Part shown: positions 51,165-57,367 of the stretch, piece by piece
Position numbering within the stretch: position 1 is the first letter of the stretch
How the letters are laid out: the number at the start of each line of letters is the position of its first letter
From: Sporolactobacillus sp. CQH2019
GTDB lineage: Bacteria > Bacillota > Bacilli > Bacillales > Sporolactobacillaceae
Length of the DNA stretch: 61,575 nucleotides
Direction: 5' to 3'
NCBI RefSeq assembly: GCF_028765345.1
Contig: NZ_JARAJZ010000017.1
Location: 297-61,871, forward strand
Program-made: the position numbers and the translations under genes
The notes under the pieces: model-generated
The model's database searches: none
What the model was told of the DNA's origin: nothing
Seen by the model: the letters and a program-made list of their open reading frames with translations, nothing else

Positions 51165-51171
51165 GTAGTTC

Positions 51172-51275
51172 GGTATTCTTGATTTGACCACTATTAGCCC
51201 CAAACAATACTGGTTCAAATAAATGAACGGACAAAGCGGAAGGCGGAGTCGTCTGCGTTTTCCGAAAAGCAATCG
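51172..51275 (+). promoter_or_regulatory. Likely L13 leader
   Basis: The transcribed leader before rplM contains an apparently structured stretch, including GGACAAAGCGGAAGGCGGAG near 51230-51249 and a matching GTTTTCCG downstream. It resembles the Firmicute rplM (L13) leader as I remember it. The assignment needs a covariance search. Confidence 0.5.
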
Positions 51276-51332
51276 AAGCGGCTGTGGGCCGCGGAGATAA
51301 ATAGAAATCATCGAAATCTAGGAGGAAACATC

Positions 51333-51770
51333 GTGCGTACTACCTTTATGGCCAAACCGGAAACGGTTGAACGTAAATGGCTTGTTATTGATGCCGACGG
51401 TCAGGTGCTGGGCCGCCTCGCAAGCGAAGTGGCTGCAATTCTCCGCGGCAAGAACAAACCGACTTTTACACCGCATGTCGATGTCGGTGACAATGTGATC
51501 ATTATTAATGCGAAGAAGATCGAACTGACAGGGAAGAAGCTTCTGAATAAAAAATATATCCATCATTCCGGCTATCCGGGCGGTATTAAATCCCGTTCAG
51601 CGTTGGAGATGCGGGAAACCCGCGCGAAAGAAATGCTTGAACTGACGATCAAGGGCATGCTGCCGCATAACAGCCTCGGGCGCCGCATGTTTACGAAACT
51701 GCATGTCTATGAGGGTGCGGAACATCCGCACATCGCACAAAAACCGGAAGCCTACACGCTCCGCGGATAA
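51333..51770 (+). CDS. rplM: Ribosomal protein L13
   Basis: An early 50S assembly protein. The 145-aa product starts at GTG behind TAGGAGG and reads [20 protein letters not shown]. The motif [20 protein letters not shown] is typical. Followed by rpsI after 20 nt. Confidence 0.97.
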   Translation: MRTTFMAKPETVERKWLVIDADGQVLGRLASEVAAILRGKNKPTFTPHVDVGDNVIIINAKKIELTGKKLLNKKYIHHSGYPGGIKSRSALEMRETRAKEMLELTIKGMLPHNSLGRRMFTKLHVYEGAEHPHIAQKPEAYTLRG

Positions 51771-51790
51771 TTGAGGAGGGACAAGTAAAA

Positions 51791-52183
51791 ATGGCACAAG
51801 TACAATATTACGGCACCGGCCGACGCAAGAGTTCCATTGCCCGCGTCAGGCTCGTTCCCGGTGATGGAAATATTGTGATTAACGGCCGCAGCGCCGATGA
51901 ATATTTCAATCTCGAAACGCTTCGCACGATTCTGAAGCAGCCGCTCGTTACGACGGAAACGGAAGGAAGATATGATGTTCTCGTCAACGTTGCCGGCGGC
52001 GGATTTACCGGCCAGGCCGGCGCAATTCGCCACGGCGTCGCCCGCGCATTGCTGAAAGCCGATCCTGACTATCGCCCGGCGCTGAAAAAGGCCGGTTTTC
52101 TGACCCGCGATCCGCGTATGAAAGAACGGAAGAAATACGGACTCAAGGGCGCACGCCGCGCTCCGCAGTTCTCAAAACGCTGA
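51791..52183 (+). CDS. rpsI: Ribosomal protein S9
   Basis: A 30S head protein whose C-terminal tail reaches the P-site tRNA. The 130-aa product starts [20 protein letters not shown] and ends in the conserved [11 protein letters not shown]. Its last 22 codons lie in the left copy of a repeat flanking the inserted element, so the present 3' end was probably supplied by that element at integration. GAGGAGGG lies upstream. Confidence 0.98.
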   Translation: MAQVQYYGTGRRKSSIARVRLVPGDGNIVINGRSADEYFNLETLRTILKQPLVTTETEGRYDVLVNVAGGGFTGQAGAIRHGVARALLKADPDYRPALKKAGFLTRDPRMKERKKYGLKGARRAPQFSKR

Positions 52184-52228
52184 TCTGTCAGCGTTTCAAG
52201 GCTCTCAACCACATCGGTTGGGGGCTTT
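52118..52228 (+). repeat. Left attachment-site repeat (attL) in the rpsI 3' end
   Basis: These 111 bp, from an ATG-like codon in the rpsI tail through the stop and the terminator, recur as 110 bp at 56453-56562 with a handful of substitutions and a 1-bp gap. The left copy keeps rpsI intact and lies next to the integrase gene, the arrangement expected of a tyrosine recombinase that targets the 3' end of a gene. Confidence 0.85.
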
Positions 52229-52230
52229 CT
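52175..52230 (+). terminator. Terminator of rplM-rpsI
   Basis: A 9-bp hairpin (AAACGCTGA/TCAGCGTTT) covers the rpsI stop codon. Next comes a stem with GGCTCTCAACC pairing to GGTTGGGGGC via G-U pairs, followed by TTTCTTT. Confidence 0.7.
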
Positions 52231-52268
52231 TTGTGCTTAAAAATTGCATTTTGACGATTTTTCGACGA

Positions 52269-52685
52269 TCAGCGGTTCTGTTTCAACATTTTCATGTGTT
52301 CTTCGTATTTATCTGCCTCATTCATTTTGACCCGTTTTGCGACATGTGTGTAAATATTCATCGTCGTTTCCATGCGTCGGTGGTCGAGAAATTTCTGTGC
52401 TGTTTTGACACTCACACCAGCTTCATAGAGAGCCGTCGCAAAAGTATGACGGAATCCATGTACAGTTATTTTTGTGAAATCCGGATTGTCTTTGATAAAT
52501 TTATCCAGAGTTTCGTTTGGTTCGGCCAGCCGAAGCGGTCGAAGATCTACCCGCGAAACAACATATTGAATGCGCTCCTGAGCGATTCCATAAGCGAGCA
52601 GGCGTTCTTTCTGAATTGTTTTCCATTTTTTCAATGCTTCAATTTCATAATCTGTCCCATTTCTTTTTGGGGGAGGGAGAGACAT
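52269..52685 (-). pseudogene. int: Tyrosine integrase, C-terminal fragment
   Basis: The 138-aa product matches the catalytic end of phage-type tyrosine recombinases. It shows HGFR at 76-79 (His and the second Arg), His102 in FLDHRR, and the Tyr nucleophile at 112 in NIYTHV. The N-terminal SAM-like core-binding domain and the first catalytic Arg are missing, so about 60 percent of the usual length is lost. The gene points toward attL and ends 41 bp from it, the usual position. It should be unable to excise the element by itself. Confidence 0.88.
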
Positions 52686-52824
52686 GAGCCATAGAAAATG
52701 GATTCTGCTCTTTCGAATGGAAGACCTGCAGAAAGTTCACCTGTATGAACCGCTTCAGGAACACGACCTGAATGAGCGGCTGCGGGAAGGATGGAAAGAA
52801 GTGAGGAAGAAAAAGTTTGAGTAA
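52684..52824 (+). CDS. Hypothetical 46-aa protein
   Basis: An ATG preceded by GGGGGAGGGAGAGAC opens a 46-codon frame reading MSHRKWILLFRMEDLQKVHL and ending in a basic tail (RKKKFE). It is charged, has no membrane segment, and is predicted mostly helical by eye. It starts where the integrase fragment is cut off. I do not recognise the family; a small phage protein is possible. Confidence 0.45.
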   Translation: MSHRKWILLFRMEDLQKVHLYEPLQEHDLNERLREGWKEVRKKKFE

Positions 52825-52826
52825 TA

Positions 52827-52853
52827 AAAGGGACACCTAAATGAGGTGTCCTT
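52827..52853 (-). terminator. Terminator of the first YjcZ-type gene
   Basis: Arms GGACACCT and AGGTGTCC form an 8-bp stem with a 5-nt loop. On the minus strand it is followed by CTTTTATT, about 50 nt past the stop of the gene at 52902. Confidence 0.65.
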
Positions 52854-52901
52854 GACATGGGGTGCTGAATGAGTTGGGGGACCTGGTGGAATGGGAAATG
52901 A

Positions 52902-53024
52902 CTACCAGATAACGGCACCGATGATGATCAGCAGAATGAACAGGACAATAAGCAGTGCGAAACCACCACCTGCACCATATCCACCGCCGCATCCGCATCC
53001 GTAACCAGCAACTGGACCTCCCAT
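52902..53024 (-). CDS. YjcZ-type small sporulation protein (1)
   Basis: The 40-aa product begins MGGPVAGYGCGCGGGYGAGG and ends in a hydrophobic helix FALLIVLFILLIIIGAVIW. A Gly/Tyr-rich head followed by one membrane segment defines the YjcZ family of small spore-associated proteins. The ATG at 53024 follows AAGGGGGG. A sigma-K-like promoter and a TCACGTGA palindrome precede it. The longer upstream frame (71 aa) crosses the promoter and is rejected. Confidence 0.85.
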   Translation of the reverse strand: MGGPVAGYGCGCGGGYGAGGGFALLIVLFILLIIIGAVIW

Positions 53025-53036
53025 GACGACACCCCC

Positions 53037-53079
53037 CTTATCACGTGATAAGGCAGTATATGTGCGGAAGGATAAATGT
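53037..53079 (-). promoter_or_regulatory. Sigma-K-like promoter and palindrome of YjcZ-type gene 1
   Basis: On the minus strand, AC (53078-53079), a 15-bp spacer and CATATACTG (53054-53062) fit the sigma-K pattern AC-N15-CATA. The perfect palindrome CTTATCACGTGATAAG (53037-53052) follows, close to the expected start of transcription. Confidence 0.6.
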
Positions 53080-53133
53080 GGAATGGGTAAAGCGTCTAAA
53101 TGGGCAGGCACAGCCACTAGGTGGGAAACGAAT

Positions 53134-53164
53134 CAAAAGAGCATCCGGTGCCAGGATGCTCTTT
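53134..53164 (-). terminator. Terminator of the second YjcZ-type gene
   Basis: A perfect stem of at least 10 bp (AAGAGCATCC/GGATGCTCTT) with a 7-nt loop lies about 45 nt past the stop at 53210 and is followed by TTTTGATT on the minus strand. Confidence 0.7.
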
Positions 53165-53209
53165 GAAGGAGGCTTGCATGAGGGCTGCTTATGGATACGG
53201 CATTTGTTC

Positions 53210-53332
53210 TTAATAAACGAAAGCAGTTCCGACAATAATTAACAGAATGAACAGCACAACAATCAGAGCAAAGCTGCTGCCACTGCTGTATCCGCTACTG
53301 TAGCCGTAGCTAGATCCACCATCATATCCCAA
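53210..53332 (-). CDS. YjcZ-type small sporulation protein (2)
   Basis: The 40-aa product starts at TTG behind AAGGAGGTG and reads MGYDGGSSYGYSSGYSSGSS, then a membrane helix FALIVVLFILLIIVGTAFVY. It parallels the neighbouring 40-aa protein in length and layout but has a Ser/Gly/Tyr head without cysteines. The two are probably ancient paralogues. It is below usual ORF cut-offs. Confidence 0.82.
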   Translation of the reverse strand: MGYDGGSSYGYSSGYSSGSSFALIVVLFILLIIVGTAFVY

Positions 53333-53345
53333 GAGAGCACCTCCT

Positions 53346-53385
53346 TGTCACGTGATAATACATGATATGAGCGGACAGGCGATCT
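53346..53385 (-). promoter_or_regulatory. Sigma-K-like promoter and palindrome of YjcZ-type gene 2
   Basis: CATATCATG (53361-53369, minus strand) matches the sigma-K -10 form; the -35 side is weak. TCACGTGA (53348-53355) lies exactly 10 bp from CATA, the same spacing as at gene 1. Confidence 0.55.
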
Positions 53386-53405
53386 TGAAGGGGACAAATG
53401 GATGA

Positions 53406-54105
53406 ATGATAGTGCCTGTTTTGTCGGTGGATGATAACACGTTCCTCAATGAGCGGTACCGAGAGAATATCAAGGCGACCACACCGAGCGGCATGTTCTA
53501 TGACCGAGACATTAACGGATTATGGTGCGCAGCCGAGGACGTTGTCTACAAAGATTTTAACCAGGACGTGCATTACATTAGCGAATCCATGCTGCAGGAA
53601 ATTAATATGGTAAAATATTTTGCCGGCGTTGACTTTGACTATGAGCACTATGGAGCAATCGTTGTGATCGGTGAAGACGACAAAGGCAATTTCTATTTAC
53701 TCGAGGAACACGCGAAGCAGTTTGAAGAGATTGACTATTGGGTTGATGTGGCTATCGGCATTAAGGGCCGATAGCCGCATCAACTTTTTTTGTGATTCTG
53801 CGCGGCCCGAACACGTTAAACGGCTGAGACGTGAGCATATCCGGGCCATTAACGCAGATAAGGCAGTCATTGCGGGCATTGAAGAAGTCGTACGACTGTT
53901 CAAACGCAAAAAGCTGTTCGTTGTTAAGGATCGCGTGCAGCACTTCAAAAAAGAAATCTACATATACGTGTGGAACGAAACAACCGGCGAACCTGTCAAG
54001 CTGTGGGATGATGTGCTTGATGTTCTTCGCTATGCCATCTATACCAACAACCGGCCAGAGCGGCGCCGAACAGGAGGGAGGAAAGAGCGTGAATCCGTTT
54101 ATTAA
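53406..54105 (+). pseudogene. Phage terminase large subunit, truncated and frameshifted
   Basis: The first 122 codons (53406-53774) and the frame from about 53773 to 54105 together give the C-terminal half of a PBSX-type terminase large subunit. The segment includes YFAGVDFDYEHYGAIVVIGE, part of the RNase H-like nuclease domain, and later INFFCDSARPEH. The ATPase half with the Walker motifs is missing. The frame breaks at about 53768-53778, inside a perfect 18-bp hairpin. It is followed by the portal gene as in tailed phages. Confidence 0.85.
53742..53791 (+). terminator. Terminator-like perfect hairpin inside the terminase pseudogene
   Basis: Eighteen base pairs (53742-53759 with 53767-53784, one G-U) enclose a 7-nt loop and are followed by seven T residues. 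It has the form of an intrinsic terminator but lies in former coding sequence at the frameshift. Confidence 0.6.
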
Positions 54106-54524
54106 GTATATCAAGAAGATCCAGGCAGAAGGGACCACAGTGGATACGGTGAACGCGATCATCAATGATCATCAGCGCGAACACAGGCATATGAAGCGCC
54201 TCTATCGTTATATTGCCAGTATTAAAGATGGGCCGAAAATTTTCGATCGTAAACCAATCAATTACGGAACCGGAGCGTCACGGAATATCTTCCGACTGGA
54301 CGACAAGGTCAACAATATGCTGAATAACAGCTTTGATTCGGACATTGTGGACACGAAGATCGGTATATGTTCGGGCATCCGATTACTTATCGGGCCGATC
54401 AGGCAAGTGACTCATGGACGCAGGAGATTCACAACTTTCTCCTGCGTAGCAATGCCGAGGATTAGGACGCTGAATGTGGAAAGTTCGCAGCAGGCTCAGA
54501 GCAAGCCTGCTCAGAAGGCTTGAC
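54089..54524 (+). pseudogene. Phage portal protein, N-terminal part, broken
   Basis: A GTG behind GGAGGGAGGAAAG starts VNPFIKYIKKIQAEGTTVDT, the N-terminus of an SPP1-type portal protein. Near 54364 one base appears lost. The homologous reading continues in another frame (YMFGHPITYRADQASDSW), meets a TAG at 54463-54465, resumes as DAECGKFAAG and is then cut off. So it carries a frameshift, a nonsense codon and a large 3' deletion. Confidence 0.78.
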
Positions 54525-54538
54525 ATCTTGACATAATG

Positions 54539-54584
54539 AAAAAACCCGGCTTTGATAAGCCGCCGAGCGAGCGGCGTTATTTTT
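54539..54584. terminator. Bidirectional terminator between the portal remnant and the SMR gene
   Basis: For the minus strand, CGGCTT/AAGCCG (54546-54561) is followed by GGTTTTT and would end the SMR transcript. For the plus strand, CGCCG/CGGCG (54560-54575) is followed by TTATTTTTT. Confidence 0.65.
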
Positions 54585-54604
54585 TCAATTTCTCATATTT
54601 CTAA

Positions 54605-54925
54605 TTAGTGACCACTCGTTACTTTTATACCAATAATACATATTATCAATAATCCGATGAAAATCCATGTTAGGAAAGGTATACCATCTTTGAAAAAGAT
54701 AACTCCGATAATAATAGCACCGACAGCACCGATACCGGTCCAAACAGGGTAAGCAATGCTTAAGGGTAACACTTTAGTTGCCCTGGCTAAGAAAAAGAAG
54801 CTAAGCATCATGCCTAAAATGGTATAAAGAGAATAATCCCATCTTGTAAATCCTGCACTAAGTTTCATCATAGTGGCCCAAACAACTTCAAATAGTCCCG
54901 CAATAATTAAATATAGCCAATCCAT
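54605..54925 (-). CDS. SMR-family transporter, Gdx/SugE-like
   Basis: A small multidrug resistance family exporter that works as an antiparallel dimer driven by protons. The 106-aa protein has four membrane helices and the essential Glu13 in IIAGLFEVVWAT. The motif WTGIGAVGA, plus GFTR near residue 30, points to the Gdx/SugE branch (guanidinium export) rather than the EmrE/Qac branch (WSGVG). YP replaces the usual YA just before that motif, so specificity is uncertain. GGAGG precedes the ATG at 54925; the longer upstream start is rejected. It is intact and AT-rich inside the decayed element. Confidence 0.88.
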   Translation of the reverse strand: MDWLYLIIAGLFEVVWATMMKLSAGFTRWDYSLYTILGMMLSFFFLARATKVLPLSIAYPVWTGIGAVGAIIIGVIFFKDGIPFLTWIFIGLLIICIIGIKVTSGH

Positions 54926-55116
54926 ATTAACCTCCAAAAGAAAAAGATACATTCACAACTTCTTCTACGACCTAACGAAGTTTGCAAATATATCTTTTTT
55001 ACCGCCCGGTGGTGGTTTCGCTCAATTAAATTTTAGATTCAGTTTACCACACTTTACGGATATAACGTGTACTTTTTTACATCATTGTTCACCAGCCCGG
55101 GAAACCGGGTATACAT
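54926..55116 (-). other. Leader region of the SMR gene
   Basis: About 190 nt between the hicB terminator and the SMR gene. It contains a CCCGG-GAAA-CCGGG hairpin (55096-55109) and a GC-rich patch CCACCACCGGGCGGT (minus strand, near 55010). I looked for guanidine-I, -II and -III riboswitch signatures and saw none. No convincing promoter either. Confidence 0.4.
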
Positions 55117-55145
55117 AAAAAATATCCCCGCGCTTTGGTGCGGGG
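55117..55145 (-). terminator. Terminator after hicB
   Basis: CCCCGC and GCGGGG (55126-55131 with 55140-55145) form a stem with an 8-nt loop. On the minus strand ATATTTTTT follows, 45 nt past the hicB stop. Confidence 0.85.
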
Positions 55146-55189
55146 GAGGATCTATTACTCATCAGCGCGTGAATCGAAACTTTTAATAC

Positions 55190-55600
55190 CTAAGGGCGCT
55201 TAATCCCAAGACGCTCCTTTATTGCAAACTGCAGTAATTGCGAAAAGTTAATTTTGTTTTTTTCTGCTTCATCGTTCAGCCACTTTGGAATAGTTAATGT
55301 TTTTTTTACGGCTTTATTCTCGATCTCGTCACGCACGATGTCCGTCCATGCTTCGATCAGAACAACAAACCCACCAGCAGGGACTTGAATAGTGCTTGGG
55401 TTTGAAGGCGCCGGAATAACGGAACCGTCTTCTTCGAGGGCATACATAAAGCCTTCGAGAACATCTTTAGCCATATAAAGAGCATTTTGAATATCTTCGC
55501 CTTCTGAAATACAGCCGGGAAGGTCGGGGAATGTAATTGTATATCCATTACTTCCATCTTTGCCGGGATCGAAAACCGCAGGGTAGATATACTTTGCCAT
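55190..55600 (-). CDS. hicB: HicB-type antitoxin
   Basis: The 136-aa protein has the N-terminal partial RNase H-like fold of HicB (YTITFPDLPGCISEGED at about 20-36). A C-terminal DNA-binding segment (KKTLTIPKWLNDEAEKNKIN) is of ribbon-helix-helix type. HicB neutralises HicA and represses the operon. It is intact, 30 nt downstream of the hicA remnant, and has a terminator after it. Confidence 0.9.
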   Translation of the reverse strand: MAKYIYPAVFDPGKDGSNGYTITFPDLPGCISEGEDIQNALYMAKDVLEGFMYALEEDGSVIPAPSNPSTIQVPAGGFVVLIEAWTDIVRDEIENKAVKKTLTIPKWLNDEAEKNKINFSQLLQFAIKERLGIKRP

Positions 55601-55630
55601 TTTAAAAATCTCCGTAGGGCAAAACAGGAT

Positions 55631-55809
55631 TTATTTCAGTCCTGCCTGCTTAAGTATTGCATTTAGGGTGCCGGGCTTTAAGTCTCCGGAATGATTGGGA
55701 ATGGTGACTAGGCCTCTTTTAGTCGGATGAATTGATAATGGCTGCCGACCACTCGGACTAAGTACCACCCATCATTCTCGATTAACTTAATTACTTCTCT
55801 GGGTTTCAA
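55631..55809 (-). pseudogene. hicA: HicA-type toxin, frameshifted
   Basis: A TTG behind GGGAGGGAGGG starts MKPREVIKLIENDGWYLVRV, then GSHYQF, the dsRBD-like fold of HicA mRNA interferases with its catalytic His. After codon 27 the frame breaks. The rest (TKRGLVTIPNHSGDLKPGTL, then NAILKQAGLK) is intact in another frame. Restoring one ATCC unit in the ATCC tract at the break gives a normal 60-aa HicA. The toxin should be inactive. Confidence 0.85.
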
Positions 55810-55827
55810 TGCCCTCCCTCCCTACAA

Positions 55828-55885
55828 ATATATCATTGCACGTATTAATAACACGTGCAATGATATATACGTATTATTTATACGT
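55828..55885. promoter_or_regulatory. Operator-like inverted repeats upstream of hicAB
   Basis: A perfect 16-bp inverted repeat (55828-55843 and 55853-55868, core CATTGCACGT) with a 9-bp spacer lies 19 bp before the hicA start codon. A second repeat ACGTAT-TATTT-ATACGT (55869-55885) abuts it. Placement fits autorepression by HicB. Confidence 0.65.
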
Positions 55886-55888
55886 TTA

Positions 55889-55919
55889 TAAAAAATCCCT
55901 GCGCCGAAGCACAGGGATT
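55889..55919 (-). terminator. Terminator after the gene at 55960
   Basis: AATCCCTG/CAGGGATT form an 8-bp stem. On the minus strand TTTTTAT follows. It lies 41 nt past the stop of the upstream minus-strand pseudogene. Confidence 0.8.
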
Positions 55920-55959
55920 ACATAAGGGGATCAGATTGATCACTTATAGTATGCACATT

Positions 55960-56278
55960 CTAGCGGTTAAAATACTCTTTAATCTGTTTGTTAATCCGCT
56001 CCATGACTGCCATTCTGCGTAAGTGGGCTGATCCAGCCCTGGGGCAAATACGTTTGTTGTCAATAGAACCTTTGTTAAGTTGGCTTCGCTTTGACGACGT
56101 GAGCAATCGTTGTTTAACCATCAGATCATAGCATTTGTAAACCAGAACTGGCTCATATGTTTTGATGCCAAGCACGCAGCCAACACAATAAAGATGATAT
56201 TTATCTTCATTAGGAAATAAATGGCCGACTCCCCATTCCGTAAATAGATCCTGTTCGATAATCTTTGGCTGTATACAT
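55960..56278 (-). pseudogene. Unrecognised Cys-containing protein, frameshifted near its start
   Basis: A good ribosome binding site (TAGGAGGGG) and ATG at 56278 precede a frame that stops after 22 codons. Shifting by one base right after the ATG opens 105 codons: MIQPKIIEQDLFTEWGVGHL, then a CVGC motif, KTYEPVLVYKCYDLMV and a further Cys, ending KEYFNR. An extra T in ATGTATACAG explains the break. The Cys spacing hints at a metal site. I do not recognise the family. Confidence 0.6.
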
Positions 56279-56452
56279 GAAATCCCCTCCTACTGTTTAA
56301 TATAGAAAGAAAATGAAAAAACGGTGATCTGCTCTGACAATTTTTTGACGATCATCTGGCGATTTTTGGTGATGACCGGTGATATTGATATGGGTGGCTA
56401 ATGCTTGCTATGAGCGTATCTTATTGTAGAAAAAATGCCTGATTTTGAAGGC

Positions 56453-56562
56453 ATGAAAGAACGGAAGAGATACGGACTCAAAGGCGCACACCGCGCTCCG
56501 CAGTTCTCAAAACGTGATCTGTCAGCGCTTCAAGGCTCTCAACCACATCGGTTGGGGGCTTT
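56453..56562 (+). repeat. Right attachment-site repeat (attR), orphan rpsI 3' end
   Basis: The second copy of the rpsI tail and terminator. It encodes [20 protein letters not shown], but a 1-bp loss at the stop codon (CGCTGA to CGTGA) removes termination. With no start or upstream gene it is a remnant, probably the original chromosomal 3' end. The 56563-56842 stretch beyond it shows no gene. Confidence 0.85.
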
Positions 56563-56842
56563 TTGCTGTTTGAAATCAGCTCATAGCCCCTATTTCTCCT
56601 TTTTTGTGCCGTTTCATCTGTTCAATATTTTCCACCCCTTCGCTTACAAAAGGAAATTGTAACAAAAGGATCCGATTTTGTTCTTCAATCTGCCGATAAG
56701 TATATCATATATCAGATTGTGCAAAAATCGGCTGAACAATGAAGCCTGCGGCCCCCTTTCGACCGGACGGAACTGATTTGGAAAAAGCTGTTACGGTTGA
56801 TTCTTAAGTGTTTGCAGGATGATAAGGGGAAAAGGAGGAAGT

Positions 56843-57283
56843 ATGATGGGAATAGTCATGGACTTTCAGGAAAGGCAGCGGCACAAACAGATGGACTTTG
56901 AACGGCGGGTACTGCAGGATCTGTCTCTTGAGAAAATAGAAGCCTCCATTCGCCAGCGCTTTAATGATTATCTGGCACAGGTCCCTTCGTCGGCCCAGAC
57001 GGCACGGGATATGTGCGCGGAATATGCGCTGGAGGCGTTTCTGCTTGGCTCTTCAATGGGCAGATTCGGTTTCTACGGTGAGGATACGGAAAATGTTTTT
57101 CAAAGGAGTATGCTTCCGTTTGAGGCGCTTCACGGCGATTTTTTTGATTTCTGGCTGTTCTGGTCGGCTTCCGATCCCGCTGCGGCTACAGAGCTCGAAG
57201 AAGCTTGCGATCGTTATCTGTATACCTGGTGGCAGGAAGGATTCGAGGCATCGCTCAGACGATGGCGGATGAAATTGCGTTGA
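56843..57283 (+). CDS. ybaK: YbaK, DUF2521 family protein
   Basis: The 146-aa product, starting MMGIVMDFQERQRHKQMDFE after AAAGGAGG, is a soluble, mostly helical protein rich in aromatic residues toward the C-terminus. Family and position (directly before cwlD) match B. subtilis ybaK, a gene of unknown function transcribed with cwlD in the sporulation programme. The ATG at 56819 lies before the ribosome binding site and is rejected. Confidence 0.85.
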   Translation: MMGIVMDFQERQRHKQMDFERRVLQDLSLEKIEASIRQRFNDYLAQVPSSAQTARDMCAEYALEAFLLGSSMGRFGFYGEDTENVFQRSMLPFEALHGDFFDFWLFWSASDPAAATELEEACDRYLYTWWQEGFEASLRRWRMKLR

Positions 57284-57367
57284 TCGGGGCTTCTCTTTTC
57301 CTGCATAATTTATACGGCTGTCCATATACATGTTCAAGAGACAGGCTCGCAATGAGGGGGAAGAGAC

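Larger units (their letters stand above)
52229..56452. mobile_element. Decayed prophage-like element integrated at rpsI
   Basis: About 4.2 kb between the two repeats. It holds a C-terminal integrase fragment, terminase and portal pseudogenes in typical phage order, a Gdx-like transporter, hicAB with a broken toxin gene, a frameshifted Cys-containing gene, two YjcZ-type genes and one 46-codon ORF. Copies of TTGACGAT lie just inside both ends (52251 and 56345), which would suit integrase arm sites. Parts of the right half look clearly AT-richer than the flanks. Large internal deletions are implied by the fused phage fragments. Confidence 0.82.

Noticed and set aside
53045-53242. A 65-codon plus-strand frame over the YjcZ region
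   Set aside because: It runs through the promoter of one minus-strand gene and the terminator of the next, and resembles no protein family.
54926-55116. A guanidine riboswitch upstream of the SMR gene
   Set aside because: None of the conserved elements of guanidine-I, -II or -III classes could be found by eye; the GC-rich patch alone is not enough.
56435-56662. A 75-codon ORF at the right repeat that looks like an S9 fragment
   Set aside because: It is the orphan rpsI tail read past its lost stop codon into non-coding sequence, with no start signal. It is annotated as attR instead.
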